Source: Pseudoruegeria aquimaris (lineage in GTDB: Bacteria > Pseudomonadota > Alphaproteobacteria > Rhodobacterales > Rhodobacteraceae). From it: 64,000 nt of DNA. This document shows positions 50,286 to 58,148 of the stretch, one piece after another. A program made the position numbers and the translations under genes. Within the stretch, counting starts at the first letter, position 1. Each line of letters starts with the position of its first letter. The stretch lies in assembly GCF_900172235.1 (NCBI RefSeq), contig NZ_FWFQ01000019.1:1-64000 (forward strand). The letters are read 5' to 3'. Under the pieces are notes generated by a model. It worked only from the letters and a program-made list of their open reading frames with translations, did no database searches and was not told the origin of the DNA.

Positions 50286-50975
50286 TCAGTCGACGTTCAG
50301 GCGATAGCCGCCCTTGCGGTCTGAGCGGATCAGCTGTCGCCAGTTCTTCTTCGATTTGAACACGTCGGCCATGCGCAGGCTCTTCGAGCCCGCCATGCTG
50401 AGGATCGCCTTGCCGTTCTGCCAGGGCTCGCCGGCCTGCGCAGCCGCGTGCAGGGCGCGCACCACCTCGGCCTGGATCGGGCCGAGCTTGAAGCGGTAGC
50501 CGTTACAGCGCACGTCCTGGTAGTCGGCGGAAGCGATGAAAGTGTTCTCTTCGCCTGCTCCCGAACGACCGGAGAATCCGGATTGTATTTCAAAGCGATC
50601 TCGCTCATCCCGCCGCAACAGAAGATCCCCGATCATCACCAGAACCGGTTCCGCGCCGTCCTGCACGACCGCGTAGCCGGCTCGGTCGGTGCGGAACGCG
50701 GTCACATGGATCTGGCCACTGCGAAACAGCTGAAAGACGTCCTGCGCGTGCAAATCCAGCAGGCCATTGTAGCGGGTTTGCTCCCACGGCACCGGGAAGC
50801 GTTCCCCTTCCGGCGTCTCTTCGAAATCGCCGAACTCGATCGGCACGCCGAACACCCGCACCGAAAGCCGCAGCCTGTCGTTCTCGGCGAGATAGATGAG
50901 GTCATCCTCGCTGATCGACCAGCGCTCCAGGATCTCGGGCAGCGTGAAATACAGCTTCTCGATATGCACGCGCAC
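50286..50975 (-). CDS. Conserved phage regulatory-region protein
   Basis: 229 residues. N-terminal FTLPEILERWSISEDDLIYL looks like a helix-turn-helix. The middle (LSVRVFGVPIEFGDFEETPE; NGLLDLHAQDVFQLFRSG) and the C-terminal FKLGPIQAEVVRALHAAAQA, then MADVFKSKKNWRQLIRSDRK, define a family often seen divergent from CI-like repressors in proteobacterial prophages. Probably DNA-binding. Function unproven. Confidence 0.65.
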   Translation of the reverse strand: MRVHIEKLYFTLPEILERWSISEDDLIYLAENDRLRLSVRVFGVPIEFGDFEETPEGERFPVPWEQTRYNGLLDLHAQDVFQLFRSGQIHVTAFRTDRAGYAVVQDGAEPVLVMIGDLLLRRDERDRFEIQSGFSGRSGAGEENTFIASADYQDVRCNGYRFKLGPIQAEVVRALHAAAQAGEPWQNGKAILSMAGSKSLRMADVFKSKKNWRQLIRSDRKGGYRLNVD

Positions 50976-51079
50976 CCTCCGAATCCCGCCCAGATTGTTT
51001 ACCCTTTGTTCCTATTCGCTTGACGCCGCACGATCAATCCTGTTTTATCCTATTTGATCCACAACTCGCTGGGGACAAC
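50976..51079. promoter_or_regulatory. Divergent promoter/operator region of the repressor
   Basis: On the plus strand TTGACG (51020-51025) and TTTTAT (51043-51048) with 17-base spacing form a reasonable promoter for the repressor. The heptamer TCCTATT occurs at 51010-51016 and 51048-51054, one copy on each side of the promoter core, followed by T/C then G, and is a candidate operator half-site. The leftward gene starts at 50975. Confidence 0.55.
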
Positions 51080-51757
51080 ATGACCTTGCATCACACACTG
51101 GCCGATCGGCTCAGGGCCCGCGCGCATCAGCTCGGGCTCAGCCCCGCGCATGTGGCCGAGATGGCCGGGGTCAACCGCTCCTTCGTCTACGACATCCTGC
51201 GGGGCCGTTCGACCCGTCCGAACGTCGAACGCCTCGGCGCCGTCGCGCAGGTGTTGAAGGTGGAGCGTGACTGGCTGATCCACGGCATCGGCGATGTCGA
51301 GGGCACGCCCCCCTTCATCGAGAACCCCGACGAGGCCTTCGTCTCCATCGCCCACGCAAGCCCGCGCCCGTCCATGGGCGGCGGCGCGGTGGTGCAGGAT
51401 CACGAGGACAGCGCCGGCCGCGCCTATCACTTCCGCCGCTCCTGGATAAAGGGCAGCCTCGGCGCCAGCCCCTCGCAGCTGCGCATCATGCATGTAGAAG
51501 GCGACAGCATGGCGCCGACGCTTCTGAGCGGCGACACGGTGCTGGTCGACATGGCCCGCCGCGCGCCCAATCCGCCCGGCATCTTCGTGCTGGACGACGG
51601 CATGGGGCTGGTCGCCAAGCGGCTCGAGCACATCCCCAACAGCGACCCGCCCGCAGTGCGCGTCATCTCCGACAATCCCGTCTACAGCCCCTATGAACGA
51701 ACGGCCGACGAAATCCACATCGTCGGCCGCATTCGTTGGTTCGCGCGGGAGATTTGA
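51080..51757 (+). CDS. CI/LexA-like phage repressor with S24 peptidase domain
   Basis: 225 residues from ATG at 51080. The N-terminal HTH is HVAEMAGVNRSFVYDILRGR. The C-terminal S24 domain has Ser143 in HVEGDSMAPTLLSGDTVLVD and Lys180 in GLVAKRLEHI, the Ser-Lys dyad of self-cleaving repressors. A plausible cleavage bond is Ala112-Gly113 in EDSAGRAYHF. It would keep the prophage silent until RecA-dependent cleavage. The upstream frame from 51020 lacks a ribosome site and crosses the promoter. Confidence 0.9.
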   Translation: MTLHHTLADRLRARAHQLGLSPAHVAEMAGVNRSFVYDILRGRSTRPNVERLGAVAQVLKVERDWLIHGIGDVEGTPPFIENPDEAFVSIAHASPRPSMGGGAVVQDHEDSAGRAYHFRRSWIKGSLGASPSQLRIMHVEGDSMAPTLLSGDTVLVDMARRAPNPPGIFVLDDGMGLVAKRLEHIPNSDPPAVRVISDNPVYSPYERTADEIHIVGRIRWFAREI

Positions 51758-51758
51758 G

Positions 51759-52490
51759 GTGGTGGCGTTTCGGGAGATCGACGATGCCGACCCGGCGCTG
51801 GCGCACTCGCCGCTGGTGCGCGGGATCGAGAAGACCTTTGTCTGGATCGGCGAGCATGGCGGCATCCCCTTGACGCCGTCCAAGGCATTCAAGCGGGTCT
51901 TCGTGCATTGGGCGGCGGCCGAGTTCGACTGGCCCGGCCATACCGAGGCGGATCTCTTCGCGGTCAACAAGGTGCTGAACGAAGGGGATTTTCCGCCGCT
52001 TGAAATTCTGCACGACCTGATGATCACGATGAAGCTCGGGCGGCACTACAAGGGCGCGTTCCGGCTGACCAAAGCCGGTCAGGTGCTGGTCGGACATCCC
52101 GGGCGCATCTTCGGCACCGTCGTCCCGTTCTTCCTGTTCCGCATCAACCACGCCAGCCTGTCGCGCTTCGAAGACGCGCCGATCCTCGGCAACTGGGATG
52201 TGTTTCTGAACGTGCTGAACGTCGAGACCGAGGGCGGCGCCACCGGCGGCCACCTCCGCCGCGTCCTCTTCGGCGAGCCTGATGCGGGGTCGCAGCCGCG
52301 CTACGACGAGGTAATGGGCCAGTTCTACATCCAGGTTCTGCGTCCGCTGTGCTGGGCGGGATTGCTGCAGCAAGAGCGCGGCGCTGCCGGTTACCGTTCC
52401 GAGGAGGCGGTGTTCATGAAGACGCCGCTGTGGCGGGCGGCACTGCGGCTGGAAACGGATGGGATGGTGCGAGGGACGACGTGGCATTGA
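51759..52490 (+). CDS. Hypothetical protein co-transcribed with the repressor
   Basis: About 243 residues, probably from one of two GTG codons at 51759 or 51762, directly after the repressor stop. Segments AFKRVFVHWAAAEFDWPGHT, MKLGRHYKGAFRLTKAGQVL and YIQVLRPLCWAGLLQQERGA suggest winged-helix units. I do not recognise a named family. Tight spacing implies expression in the lysogen. Confidence 0.6.
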   Translation: MVAFREIDDADPALAHSPLVRGIEKTFVWIGEHGGIPLTPSKAFKRVFVHWAAAEFDWPGHTEADLFAVNKVLNEGDFPPLEILHDLMITMKLGRHYKGAFRLTKAGQVLVGHPGRIFGTVVPFFLFRINHASLSRFEDAPILGNWDVFLNVLNVETEGGATGGHLRRVLFGEPDAGSQPRYDEVMGQFYIQVLRPLCWAGLLQQERGAAGYRSEEAVFMKTPLWRAALRLETDGMVRGTTWH

Positions 52491-52561
52491 GCGACCTCTC
52501 ATCCTACGGTCACTATCCGTCTACCCTTGCATTGTCTTCAAAAGGAGGCATGCACTCGTAA

Positions 52562-53434
52562 TCAGCTTGCGTCTCTGCGAGCAACCCACTGAGTATGTTC
52601 TCGCGAAAATGCCAATTCCGCCTCGTTCACAAAATCAGAAAAATCATCCTCGCTTTTGACATAATCTGCATTGGACCTAATGATTCCGATTTCGTGGGCA
52701 GTGAGGTTGTAGCTGGCTGTTAGCTCACTATGGCGCTTAATCTGAATCCAACCGATGATGGATGTAACAACGACAATTAAAGGATCAAAAGCAAGCATAG
52801 CATAGCCAAGGCCTAATTGCTCAGCATTGATTGAAATGGCAGCCACAATGTAGACGGCTATCGTCACCACTACCCAAGCTCGAAAAGCGCGCCGATTCTC
52901 CTTTGATTTTCTCGAGTACCAGTGGCGCTGCTCGTCAATACGATTCCTGACATAATAATCCTTCCTTTCACTCAAGGTGAGGCCGCGAATATCCATCATT
53001 GAAGCAGTTACCTGATCCGCATCAGAATGATAGAGGTTCCGCGAAAGATGCTGGTTCGCCCTCAGTATGTCACGCAGAAGGTCGCGAAACTCCGCCCGAG
53101 GTTGCTCGACGCTGGCAGCATCTTGAAATGGGTGCGCTCTCATCACAAAGCGCCAAGTTGACGTTTTCACCGACTCAGCTAAGGCCCTCGATCTGTACCA
53201 ATCCTGATCAAGCTTGCGGTATACCTTGAGCACAAAGAGACCTGCCAAAAACACGAGTAACAGGGTCAGGGCCAGAGGATTTAGGCCAGACATGTCCCGG
53301 GTAGAACTCAATGCTGATACAGAAAACAGCAGGAAATATTCGACCCGAATAGTCCAAAGAAAAGCCCTTTGCGCCGATGCTGAGGCTTCATCCGCACTGA
53401 TGTAGAGGGCAGGAAATTCAAGCCCTACGTTCAT
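52562..53434 (-). CDS. DUF4231/SLATT-like four-helix membrane protein, probable pore-forming effector
   Basis: 290 residues. Two hydrophobic pairs: near 28-70 (RVEYFLLFSVSALSS; LALTLLLVFLAGLFVLKVY) and near 185-232 (AWVVVTIAVYIVAAISINAE; MLAFDPLIVVVTSIIGWIQI). After each pair or before it lie the family-like signatures WYRSRALAESVKTSTWRFVM and YYVRNRIDEQRHWYSRKSKE. SLATT/DUF4231-type proteins are predicted membrane effectors of nucleotide-signal conflict systems. It overlaps the TIR gene by 4 bases, so the two are made together. AT-rich compared with phage genes. The effector role is inference. Confidence 0.72.
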   Translation of the reverse strand: MNVGLEFPALYISADEASASAQRAFLWTIRVEYFLLFSVSALSSTRDMSGLNPLALTLLLVFLAGLFVLKVYRKLDQDWYRSRALAESVKTSTWRFVMRAHPFQDAASVEQPRAEFRDLLRDILRANQHLSRNLYHSDADQVTASMMDIRGLTLSERKDYYVRNRIDEQRHWYSRKSKENRRAFRAWVVVTIAVYIVAAISINAEQLGLGYAMLAFDPLIVVVTSIIGWIQIKRHSELTASYNLTAHEIGIIRSNADYVKSEDDFSDFVNEAELAFSREHTQWVARRDAS

Positions 53435-53829
53435 CTGACGATCTCCCGAATGCCCGACACTATCGAGTCAGCGTTCCAGTTGACCACCTTATCCGCGGCC
53501 GCAACTACTGCGGTCGGCATGACGCGTGCAGAGCGAGGGCGAACCCCAAGAATAGGCTTGCCAATGCTCTTCGCAAAATCCATCTCGAACTGGATCCAGT
53601 CGCTGTGGTTTGTCCACATTCCGCCGATGATAATCACACAGTGCGCCGGCCGGATTTGTTGGCGGAGTTCTTCCTTCATCCTATAGTCGGCCATTAGTCC
53701 AAATGCTTTGGACTCCGGAACTGAATAGTTCTTCCAATTGAAGTATGGCCTGTTGTTGAGAAGGTTGACCATAGCTGAGTATCTCTCGCTATAGGACCAA
53801 GAATGACTGATGAACAGCTGGTAATGCAT
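53431..53829 (-). CDS. ThsB-like TIR-domain protein
   Basis: 132 residues from ATG at 53829 (an in-frame start at 53880 adds 17 unlikely residues). The sequence MHYQLFISHSWSYSERYSAM, then NWKNYSVPESKAF, LRQQIRPAHCVIIIGGMWTN and DWIQFEMDFAKSIGKPILGV follows the MTH538/ThsB TIR-like family of Thoeris defence. Glu82 in WIQFEMDF is at the position of the NAD-cleaving glutamate. In Thoeris such proteins make a cyclic ADP-ribose-type signal on infection. The usual ThsA partner is absent; instead a four-helix membrane protein follows with a 4-base overlap. Confidence 0.82.
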   Translation of the reverse strand: MHYQLFISHSWSYSERYSAMVNLLNNRPYFNWKNYSVPESKAFGLMADYRMKEELRQQIRPAHCVIIIGGMWTNHSDWIQFEMDFAKSIGKPILGVRPRSARVMPTAVVAAADKVVNWNADSIVSGIREIVR

Positions 53830-54061
53830 CTTGTGCTCCGTACTTCGACCTCCGCTAGATATCGCTATCATACGTAGCACTTGCGCGGGAATACCACTCG
53901 GGCCACCGCTCTACTTTTTCCTCCTGAGCGTGGCGCAAAGCCATCTCGTCCGATTGATTTCCTTCGCTTTCGCATCCCTACGACAACCCTTTGATTTCCC
54001 TTGAAATCCTCCCACGCGCGCGGCGAACACGGAGCAAACTGCCTCAGGAGGTTCGCTCCCC

Positions 54062-54280
54062 ATGCCCGACGATTTGTCCTTCGCGCCGCCCGCCGAGACG
54101 CTCACCGCAAGCCAGCGGCTCGCTGAGCTGGCCGATATCCTCGCCGGCGCCGTTTCGCGCGCCAACCCGCCGAAACCTAACGAGAATTCTCCCACCAATC
54201 CAGACAGTTCGCTGGACATTCTCGCCCTCAGACGCCGTCTTCGGAGGCAGTTGCGAAACCGAGTTGGAGGCGAGGAATGA
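54062..54280 (+). CDS. Small protein of the DUF2924/recombinase cassette
   Basis: 72 residues (MPDDLSFAPPAETLTASQRL, then AELADILAGAVSRA) with a basic C terminus LDILALRRRLRRQLRNRVGG. Overlaps the DUF2924 gene by 4 bases. It is commonly first in this three- or four-gene integrase cassette; function unknown. Confidence 0.65.
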   Translation: MPDDLSFAPPAETLTASQRLAELADILAGAVSRANPPKPNENSPTNPDSSLDILALRRRLRRQLRNRVGGEE

Positions 54281-54753
54281 GGAACTCTCGATCGAATGGA
54301 AGCACGGCAGGACGGCCCGACGTCCTGGCCGAGTTGATGGCCCTGCAGGAAATGAGCGTGGCGCAGCTGCGCGAGAAATGGGAGGCGCTGTTCGACGCGC
54401 CCGCGCCGAATGGCAGCCGCGGCAACCTCGAGCTTCGGCTGGGCTACCGCATCCAGGAACTGGCCCTTGGCGGTCTGGGGCGCGAGACCCGGCGCACGCT
54501 CGACGTGCTGGCCGAGGAGGTCGCCGCCGGCAAGCTGGGCGGCCTGGTCTCGGACCCGCGCAAACCCGCCCCCGGCACCAAGCTGATGCGCGAATGGGAG
54601 GGCGAGGAGCATGTCGTCACCGTGCTGGCGGACGGGTTCGAATGGCAGGGACGGCGCTTCAAATCGCTCTCGGCCGCCGTGCGCGCCATCACCGGCGTGA
54701 ACTGGAACGGCTGGCGCTTCTTCGGCCTTGATCGGACGGGAGGGGTGAAATGA
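54277..54753 (+). CDS. DUF2924 protein
   Basis: 158 residues. MSVAQLREKWEALFDAPAPN, LRLGYRIQELALGGL and PGTKLMREWEGEEHVVTVLA, then FEWQGRRFKSLSAAVRAITG, are the DUF2924 hallmarks. These proteins always precede large serine recombinases in alphaproteobacterial prophages and islands, and probably help recombination directionality or DNA binding. 4-base overlap with the recombinase. Confidence 0.88.
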   Translation: MRNSRSNGSTAGRPDVLAELMALQEMSVAQLREKWEALFDAPAPNGSRGNLELRLGYRIQELALGGLGRETRRTLDVLAEEVAAGKLGGLVSDPRKPAPGTKLMREWEGEEHVVTVLADGFEWQGRRFKSLSAAVRAITGVNWNGWRFFGLDRTGGVK

Positions 54754-56069
54754 CCGCGCGACAAACGCCCACGCGCCGCCTGCGCTGCGCCATCTACACC
54801 CGCAAGTCCACCGAGGAAGGGCTCGACATGGAGTTCAACAGCCTCGAGGCGCAACGCGAAGCCTGCGAGGCCTATATCGCCAGCCAGCGCGCCGAAGGCT
54901 GGGCCTGCCTGCGCGAGCGTTACGATGACGGCGGATTCTCCGGCGGCACGCTCGACCGGCCGGCGCTGCAGCAGCTGATCGCCGATATCGAGGACGGGCT
55001 GGTGGACGTGGTGGTGGTCTACAAGATCGACCGGCTCAGCCGCGCGCTGATGGATTTCTCGAAACTCGTGGAGATCTTCGACCGCCATGGCGTGACCTTC
55101 GTCTCCGTCACCCAATCCTTCAACACCACCACCTCCATGGGCCGGCTGACGCTGAATATCCTGCTCAGCTTCGCCCAGTTCGAGCGCGAGGTGATTGGCG
55201 AGCGGATCCGCGACAAGGTGGCGGCCTCGAAGAAGAAGGGCATGTGGATGGGCGGCTTCGTCCCGCTCGGCTATGATGCCATCGACCGCAAGCTGGTCAT
55301 CAACCCGGCCGAGGCCGAGAACGTGCGCACCATCTTCGAGCTTTTCGCGCGGTCCGAGACCACCGCCTCGGTCGTGCGGGAACTGGACGCGCGCGGCATC
55401 CGCTCCAAGCGCGGCCGCCCCATCGACCGCGGCGCGCTCTACAAGCTGCTGCACAACCGCATCTATCGCGGCGAGATCACCCACAAGGGCGCAGTCTATC
55501 CCGGCGCGCATGAGGCGATCATCAGCCCGGAGCTGTGGGATGCCGCCCATGCCGTTCTCAAGGGGAATACCCATGCCCGCGCCGGGCGAACCCGTGCAGC
55601 CGCGCCGGCCCTCCTGCGGGGGCTGATCTTCACCCAGACCGGCGCCGCGATGACGCCGCACCACACCAAACGCAAGGGCAAGCGCTATTGCTATTACACC
55701 TCGATGGACGTGATCCGTGGCCGCCCCAAGGCCGAGCTGCGCGGGCCGCAACGGCTGCCGGCCGCGACGGTCGAGGAAGCGGTGATCGCCGAGGTGCGGC
55801 GGATGCTGCGCACGCCCGAGATCGTGGCGCGCACCGCGAGGGCGCTGAGGAAAGAGCGCCCGGATCTCGACGAGAACACGGTCGTCGCCACGCTTGGCCA
55901 GTTCGATGACATGTGGGCCGCGCTGATCCCGGCCGAACAGGCGCGCGTCGTGCAGCTTCTGGTGGCGCGGGTCACGGTGGGCGAGGATGGGATGGACATC
56001 GACCTGCGCCATGACGGGCTCGGCGCCTTGGCGAGCCTGCTGACGCCCGAAGCAGAGGACGCCGCCTGA
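54750..56069 (+). CDS. Large serine recombinase (integrase)
   Basis: 439 residues. The resolvase domain has the catalytic Ser20 in AIYTRKSTEEGLDMEFNSLE and conserved VVVYKIDRLSRALMDFSKL. The helix E region is ERIRDKVAASKKKGMWMGGF. The recombinase domain spans ~180-270 (LYKLLHNRIYRGEITHKGAV), followed by a C-terminal part lacking the usual zinc-ribbon cysteines. It probably integrates the prophage. It overlaps genes on both sides. Confidence 0.92.
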   Translation: MTARQTPTRRLRCAIYTRKSTEEGLDMEFNSLEAQREACEAYIASQRAEGWACLRERYDDGGFSGGTLDRPALQQLIADIEDGLVDVVVVYKIDRLSRALMDFSKLVEIFDRHGVTFVSVTQSFNTTTSMGRLTLNILLSFAQFEREVIGERIRDKVAASKKKGMWMGGFVPLGYDAIDRKLVINPAEAENVRTIFELFARSETTASVVRELDARGIRSKRGRPIDRGALYKLLHNRIYRGEITHKGAVYPGAHEAIISPELWDAAHAVLKGNTHARAGRTRAAAPALLRGLIFTQTGAAMTPHHTKRKGKRYCYYTSMDVIRGRPKAELRGPQRLPAATVEEAVIAEVRRMLRTPEIVARTARALRKERPDLDENTVVATLGQFDDMWAALIPAEQARVVQLLVARVTVGEDGMDIDLRHDGLGALASLLTPEAEDAA

Positions 56070-56449
56070 TGCCCGCGCAGAACACTATCCGCGTCCACGT
56101 TCCGCTCTCCTTACGCAAACGCGGCGGTCGCCCGCGCATCCTGCCCCCCAAGGACGTGGAGGCCGCAACGCCCACCGGTCAGGATCCCCGCCTCCTGCGC
56201 GCCATCGGCCGGGCATGGCGCTGGCGAAAGATGCTGGAGAACGGCGAGGTCGCCACCCTCGCCGATCTCGCCGCCGACGAAGGCCTCTCCGACCGCTACC
56301 TCAGCCGCCTCACACGCCTCGCCTGGCTGGCGCCTGAGGTTCTGGAACGCCTCGTCATCCGCCGCGAACCCTGCGCGATCACCATCTACGAGTTGTGCCT
56401 CATCGCCTCGCTACCTTGGGAGGAGCAGGTGGAGAGGGTGTTTGCGTGA
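56069..56449 (+). CDS. Small HTH-like protein following the recombinase
   Basis: 126 residues. RPRILPPKDVEAATPTGQDP, then LADLAADEGLSDRYLSRLTR (a helix-turn-helix-like segment) and RLAWLAPEVLERLVIRREPC. It starts on the A of the recombinase stop and completes the standard cassette. May act as a recombination directionality factor (inference). Confidence 0.75.
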   Translation: MPAQNTIRVHVPLSLRKRGGRPRILPPKDVEAATPTGQDPRLLRAIGRAWRWRKMLENGEVATLADLAADEGLSDRYLSRLTRLAWLAPEVLERLVIRREPCAITIYELCLIASLPWEEQVERVFA

Positions 56450-56458
56450 CCGTCCCTG

Positions 56459-57397
56459 TTAACTCTTCGCGGCGTGAACGCGGATGCGCTCGGGCGTGAG
56501 CGTCCTGTCGCCAGATTCCAATTCGTATGTGACCAAAGGGCCGCCCTTGCCAGCCGAATAATCAAGGCACAACGCATTGGGAGCCTGTAATCGCGGTGCG
56601 CCGGTCAGCCAGTAGTGGCCAAAGAAAACCGGACACCCCGCCTTTGGATATGTCTGCGCCTGAAGGGTGTCAGGCAGAGGATCATCTGGCAGATCGTCCG
56701 GATCGGGCACCGAGATCGCGATCTCGCGCCATGTTCTCGCGTCCGAATTCCACCATTGCAAGCGGACGGCGTCGCGTCTGGTGCCGTCCTTGTCGTGAAA
56801 GCAGGCGCCGTGGGGCAGCTTGTGCTCGGGGCCTTTGGCGATTTCCTCGGTGAGGTGGAAAAGCTCGTTTTCCCGATCGGCCGCACCGATAAGCTGCTCC
56901 TCCGACAGCACACCGTTGCCGGTGAGAACCCACACTCTGTCGATCGCGCCTTGCCGCCAGCAGGCGTGAACCGCCCGAAATCCGGCCTCTTCGATGAATA
57001 GCGGCAGGGTGCGCATCCACTCCAGCACCTCGCGGGTTTCGTGCGCGCCGAGCGGGAACTCGTCGAGAAAACTCTTGTGCTGGCGCAGGTTTTTGTCCGA
57101 GTGGTCGCGCAAAGGCTGGCCCGTTTGGGGATGCGCGGTGTGGAAATGAAGGGCATTGAGCTCGTGGTTGCCCATGATCGCGCGCGCCTTGCCGCTGTCG
57201 ATCAGGCTGCGGACGAGATCGATGACGGCCCTGTTCTCGGGCCCTCGGTCGATGAAGTCGCCCAGGAAGACGATAGCGCGCTCGGGTTCCGGGTGGACCC
57301 AGCCGGCGGCGCGGCGGTGCCAACCCAGATCATCAAGCGCTGCCCGCAGCTTGCCGATCTGCCCGTGAATGTCTGGGAAAATGTCGATGGTTGCCAT
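56459..57397 (-). CDS. Metallophosphoesterase (calcineurin-like)
   Basis: 312 residues from ATG at 57397 (MATIDIFPDIHGQIGKLRAA). Metal-binding motifs DIHGQ, FLGDFIDRGPENRA, IMGNHELNALHF and the later FGHYWLTG are all present, giving a serine/threonine-phosphatase or ApaH-like fold. It is the first gene outside the recombinase cassette and converges on it with a 9-base gap, so it could flank the integration site. Confidence 0.87.
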   Translation of the reverse strand: MATIDIFPDIHGQIGKLRAALDDLGWHRRAAGWVHPEPERAIVFLGDFIDRGPENRAVIDLVRSLIDSGKARAIMGNHELNALHFHTAHPQTGQPLRDHSDKNLRQHKSFLDEFPLGAHETREVLEWMRTLPLFIEEAGFRAVHACWRQGAIDRVWVLTGNGVLSEEQLIGAADRENELFHLTEEIAKGPEHKLPHGACFHDKDGTRRDAVRLQWWNSDARTWREIAISVPDPDDLPDDPLPDTLQAQTYPKAGCPVFFGHYWLTGAPRLQAPNALCLDYSAGKGGPLVTYELESGDRTLTPERIRVHAAKS

Positions 57398-57835
57398 GAA
57401 GTCTCCGTCTATCTGTTCCCACCTTACCAATACCGCGCGAAACCGGCGGCATTTTCATGGCCGCGCGGCGATGTGCGAGGATCAGGGCGCTGGCCAGTGA
57501 CACACCGCCATGCGCCGTCATTCTTGCGAACCAATCTGCCACCAGTCCCAGCCACTACGCCTCCTGTTTGTTCGGGCCATGTTCCGCTTGTAGGCATTGG
57601 AAACAGGGGGCGAAGTTTTGGCGGGGTTGAAACTCAGGTCATTGAAAACGCTTGAAAAAATCACACCGAACCGAATTGCGCGAGGTTCGCTCGACCAGAG
57701 ACCGGGGGCGGTTCAGAGACCGAAACCGGGGGTGACGCCCGTCTCAGAGGTTCGCACCCAATCCGCAAACCCCTTTGAAAACAAGGAAAATTCCGGCGCT
57801 GGCCGGGGGCGGTTCAATTTTCGCAATGGTGATGG
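57398..57835. other. Intergenic stretch with a 14-base direct repeat
   Basis: 438 bases without a convincing gene. CCGGGGGCGGTTCA occurs at 57702-57715 and 57803-57816, with a partial copy (ACCGGGGG) near 57726. Upstream sequences for the phosphatase lie at its left edge. The repeat could be a remnant of an insertion or a regulatory site. Confidence 0.5.
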
Positions 57836-57925
57836 TGGCGGAGACGAAGGGATTCGAACCCTCGAGACGGTTTCCCGCCTACTCCCTTAGCAGGGGAGCG
57901 CCTTCGACCACTCGGCCACGTCTCC
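57836..57925 (-). tRNA. tRNA-Ser (anticodon GCU)
   Basis: The minus strand folds as a class II tRNA: acceptor GGAGACG with CGTCTCC, discriminator G and encoded CCA (57836-57838), anticodon stem-loop CTCCCCTGCTAAGGGAG giving GCT, a long variable arm (GGCGGGAAACCGTC), and the T loop GGGTTCGAATCCC. Length 90 including CCA. Confidence 0.95.
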
Positions 57926-58148
57926 GTCGACCCGTGTAACGGCGTGGTTCGGGGATGACAAGGCGAAAAAACCGGCTTTTCGCCTGTTCGTGCGGAGGGT
58001 TGCAGGGCGGCCGCTTCGGCAGAAGGCGAAGGCTCGGAGCAAGGGCGTCGCGTTCGCTCGGAGATGACCGGCCGATAGGCTTTTTGCCACCGCGGCGGCA
58101 CGGTGCGGGCCGCGATCGCGGGGCCATGGCCGCGCCCGCGCCGTTCCC

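Larger units (their letters stand above)
12210..56449. mobile_element. Temperate siphovirus-like prophage (approximate limits)
   Basis: The region holds a full set of packaging, head, tail, lysis, replication, repressor and integration genes: terminase at 33-35.7 kb, capsid at 29.4-31.4 kb, GTA-like tail block at 13.6-27.2 kb, lysis at 20.5-22.3 kb, replication at 38.9-50.1 kb, CI-like repressor at 51.1 kb and a large serine recombinase at 54.75 kb. Left limit is set at the duplicated fibre fragment and right limit at the end of the recombinase cassette; no attachment-site repeat was identified, so both borders could move by a few kilobases. Confidence 0.85.

Noticed and set aside
54444-56012. 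522-codon minus-strand frame opposite the recombinase
   Set aside because: Composition and lack of motifs show it is a shadow of the serine recombinase and DUF2924 genes.
12210-56449. A true gene transfer agent cluster
   Set aside because: Only the distal tail genes are GTA-like; gpA-type terminase, repressor, integrase and replication genes show a phage.
57836-57925. tRNA-Ser as the prophage attachment site
   Set aside because: It is 1.4 kb outside the recombinase cassette with two ordinary features between, and large serine recombinases rarely use tRNA genes.
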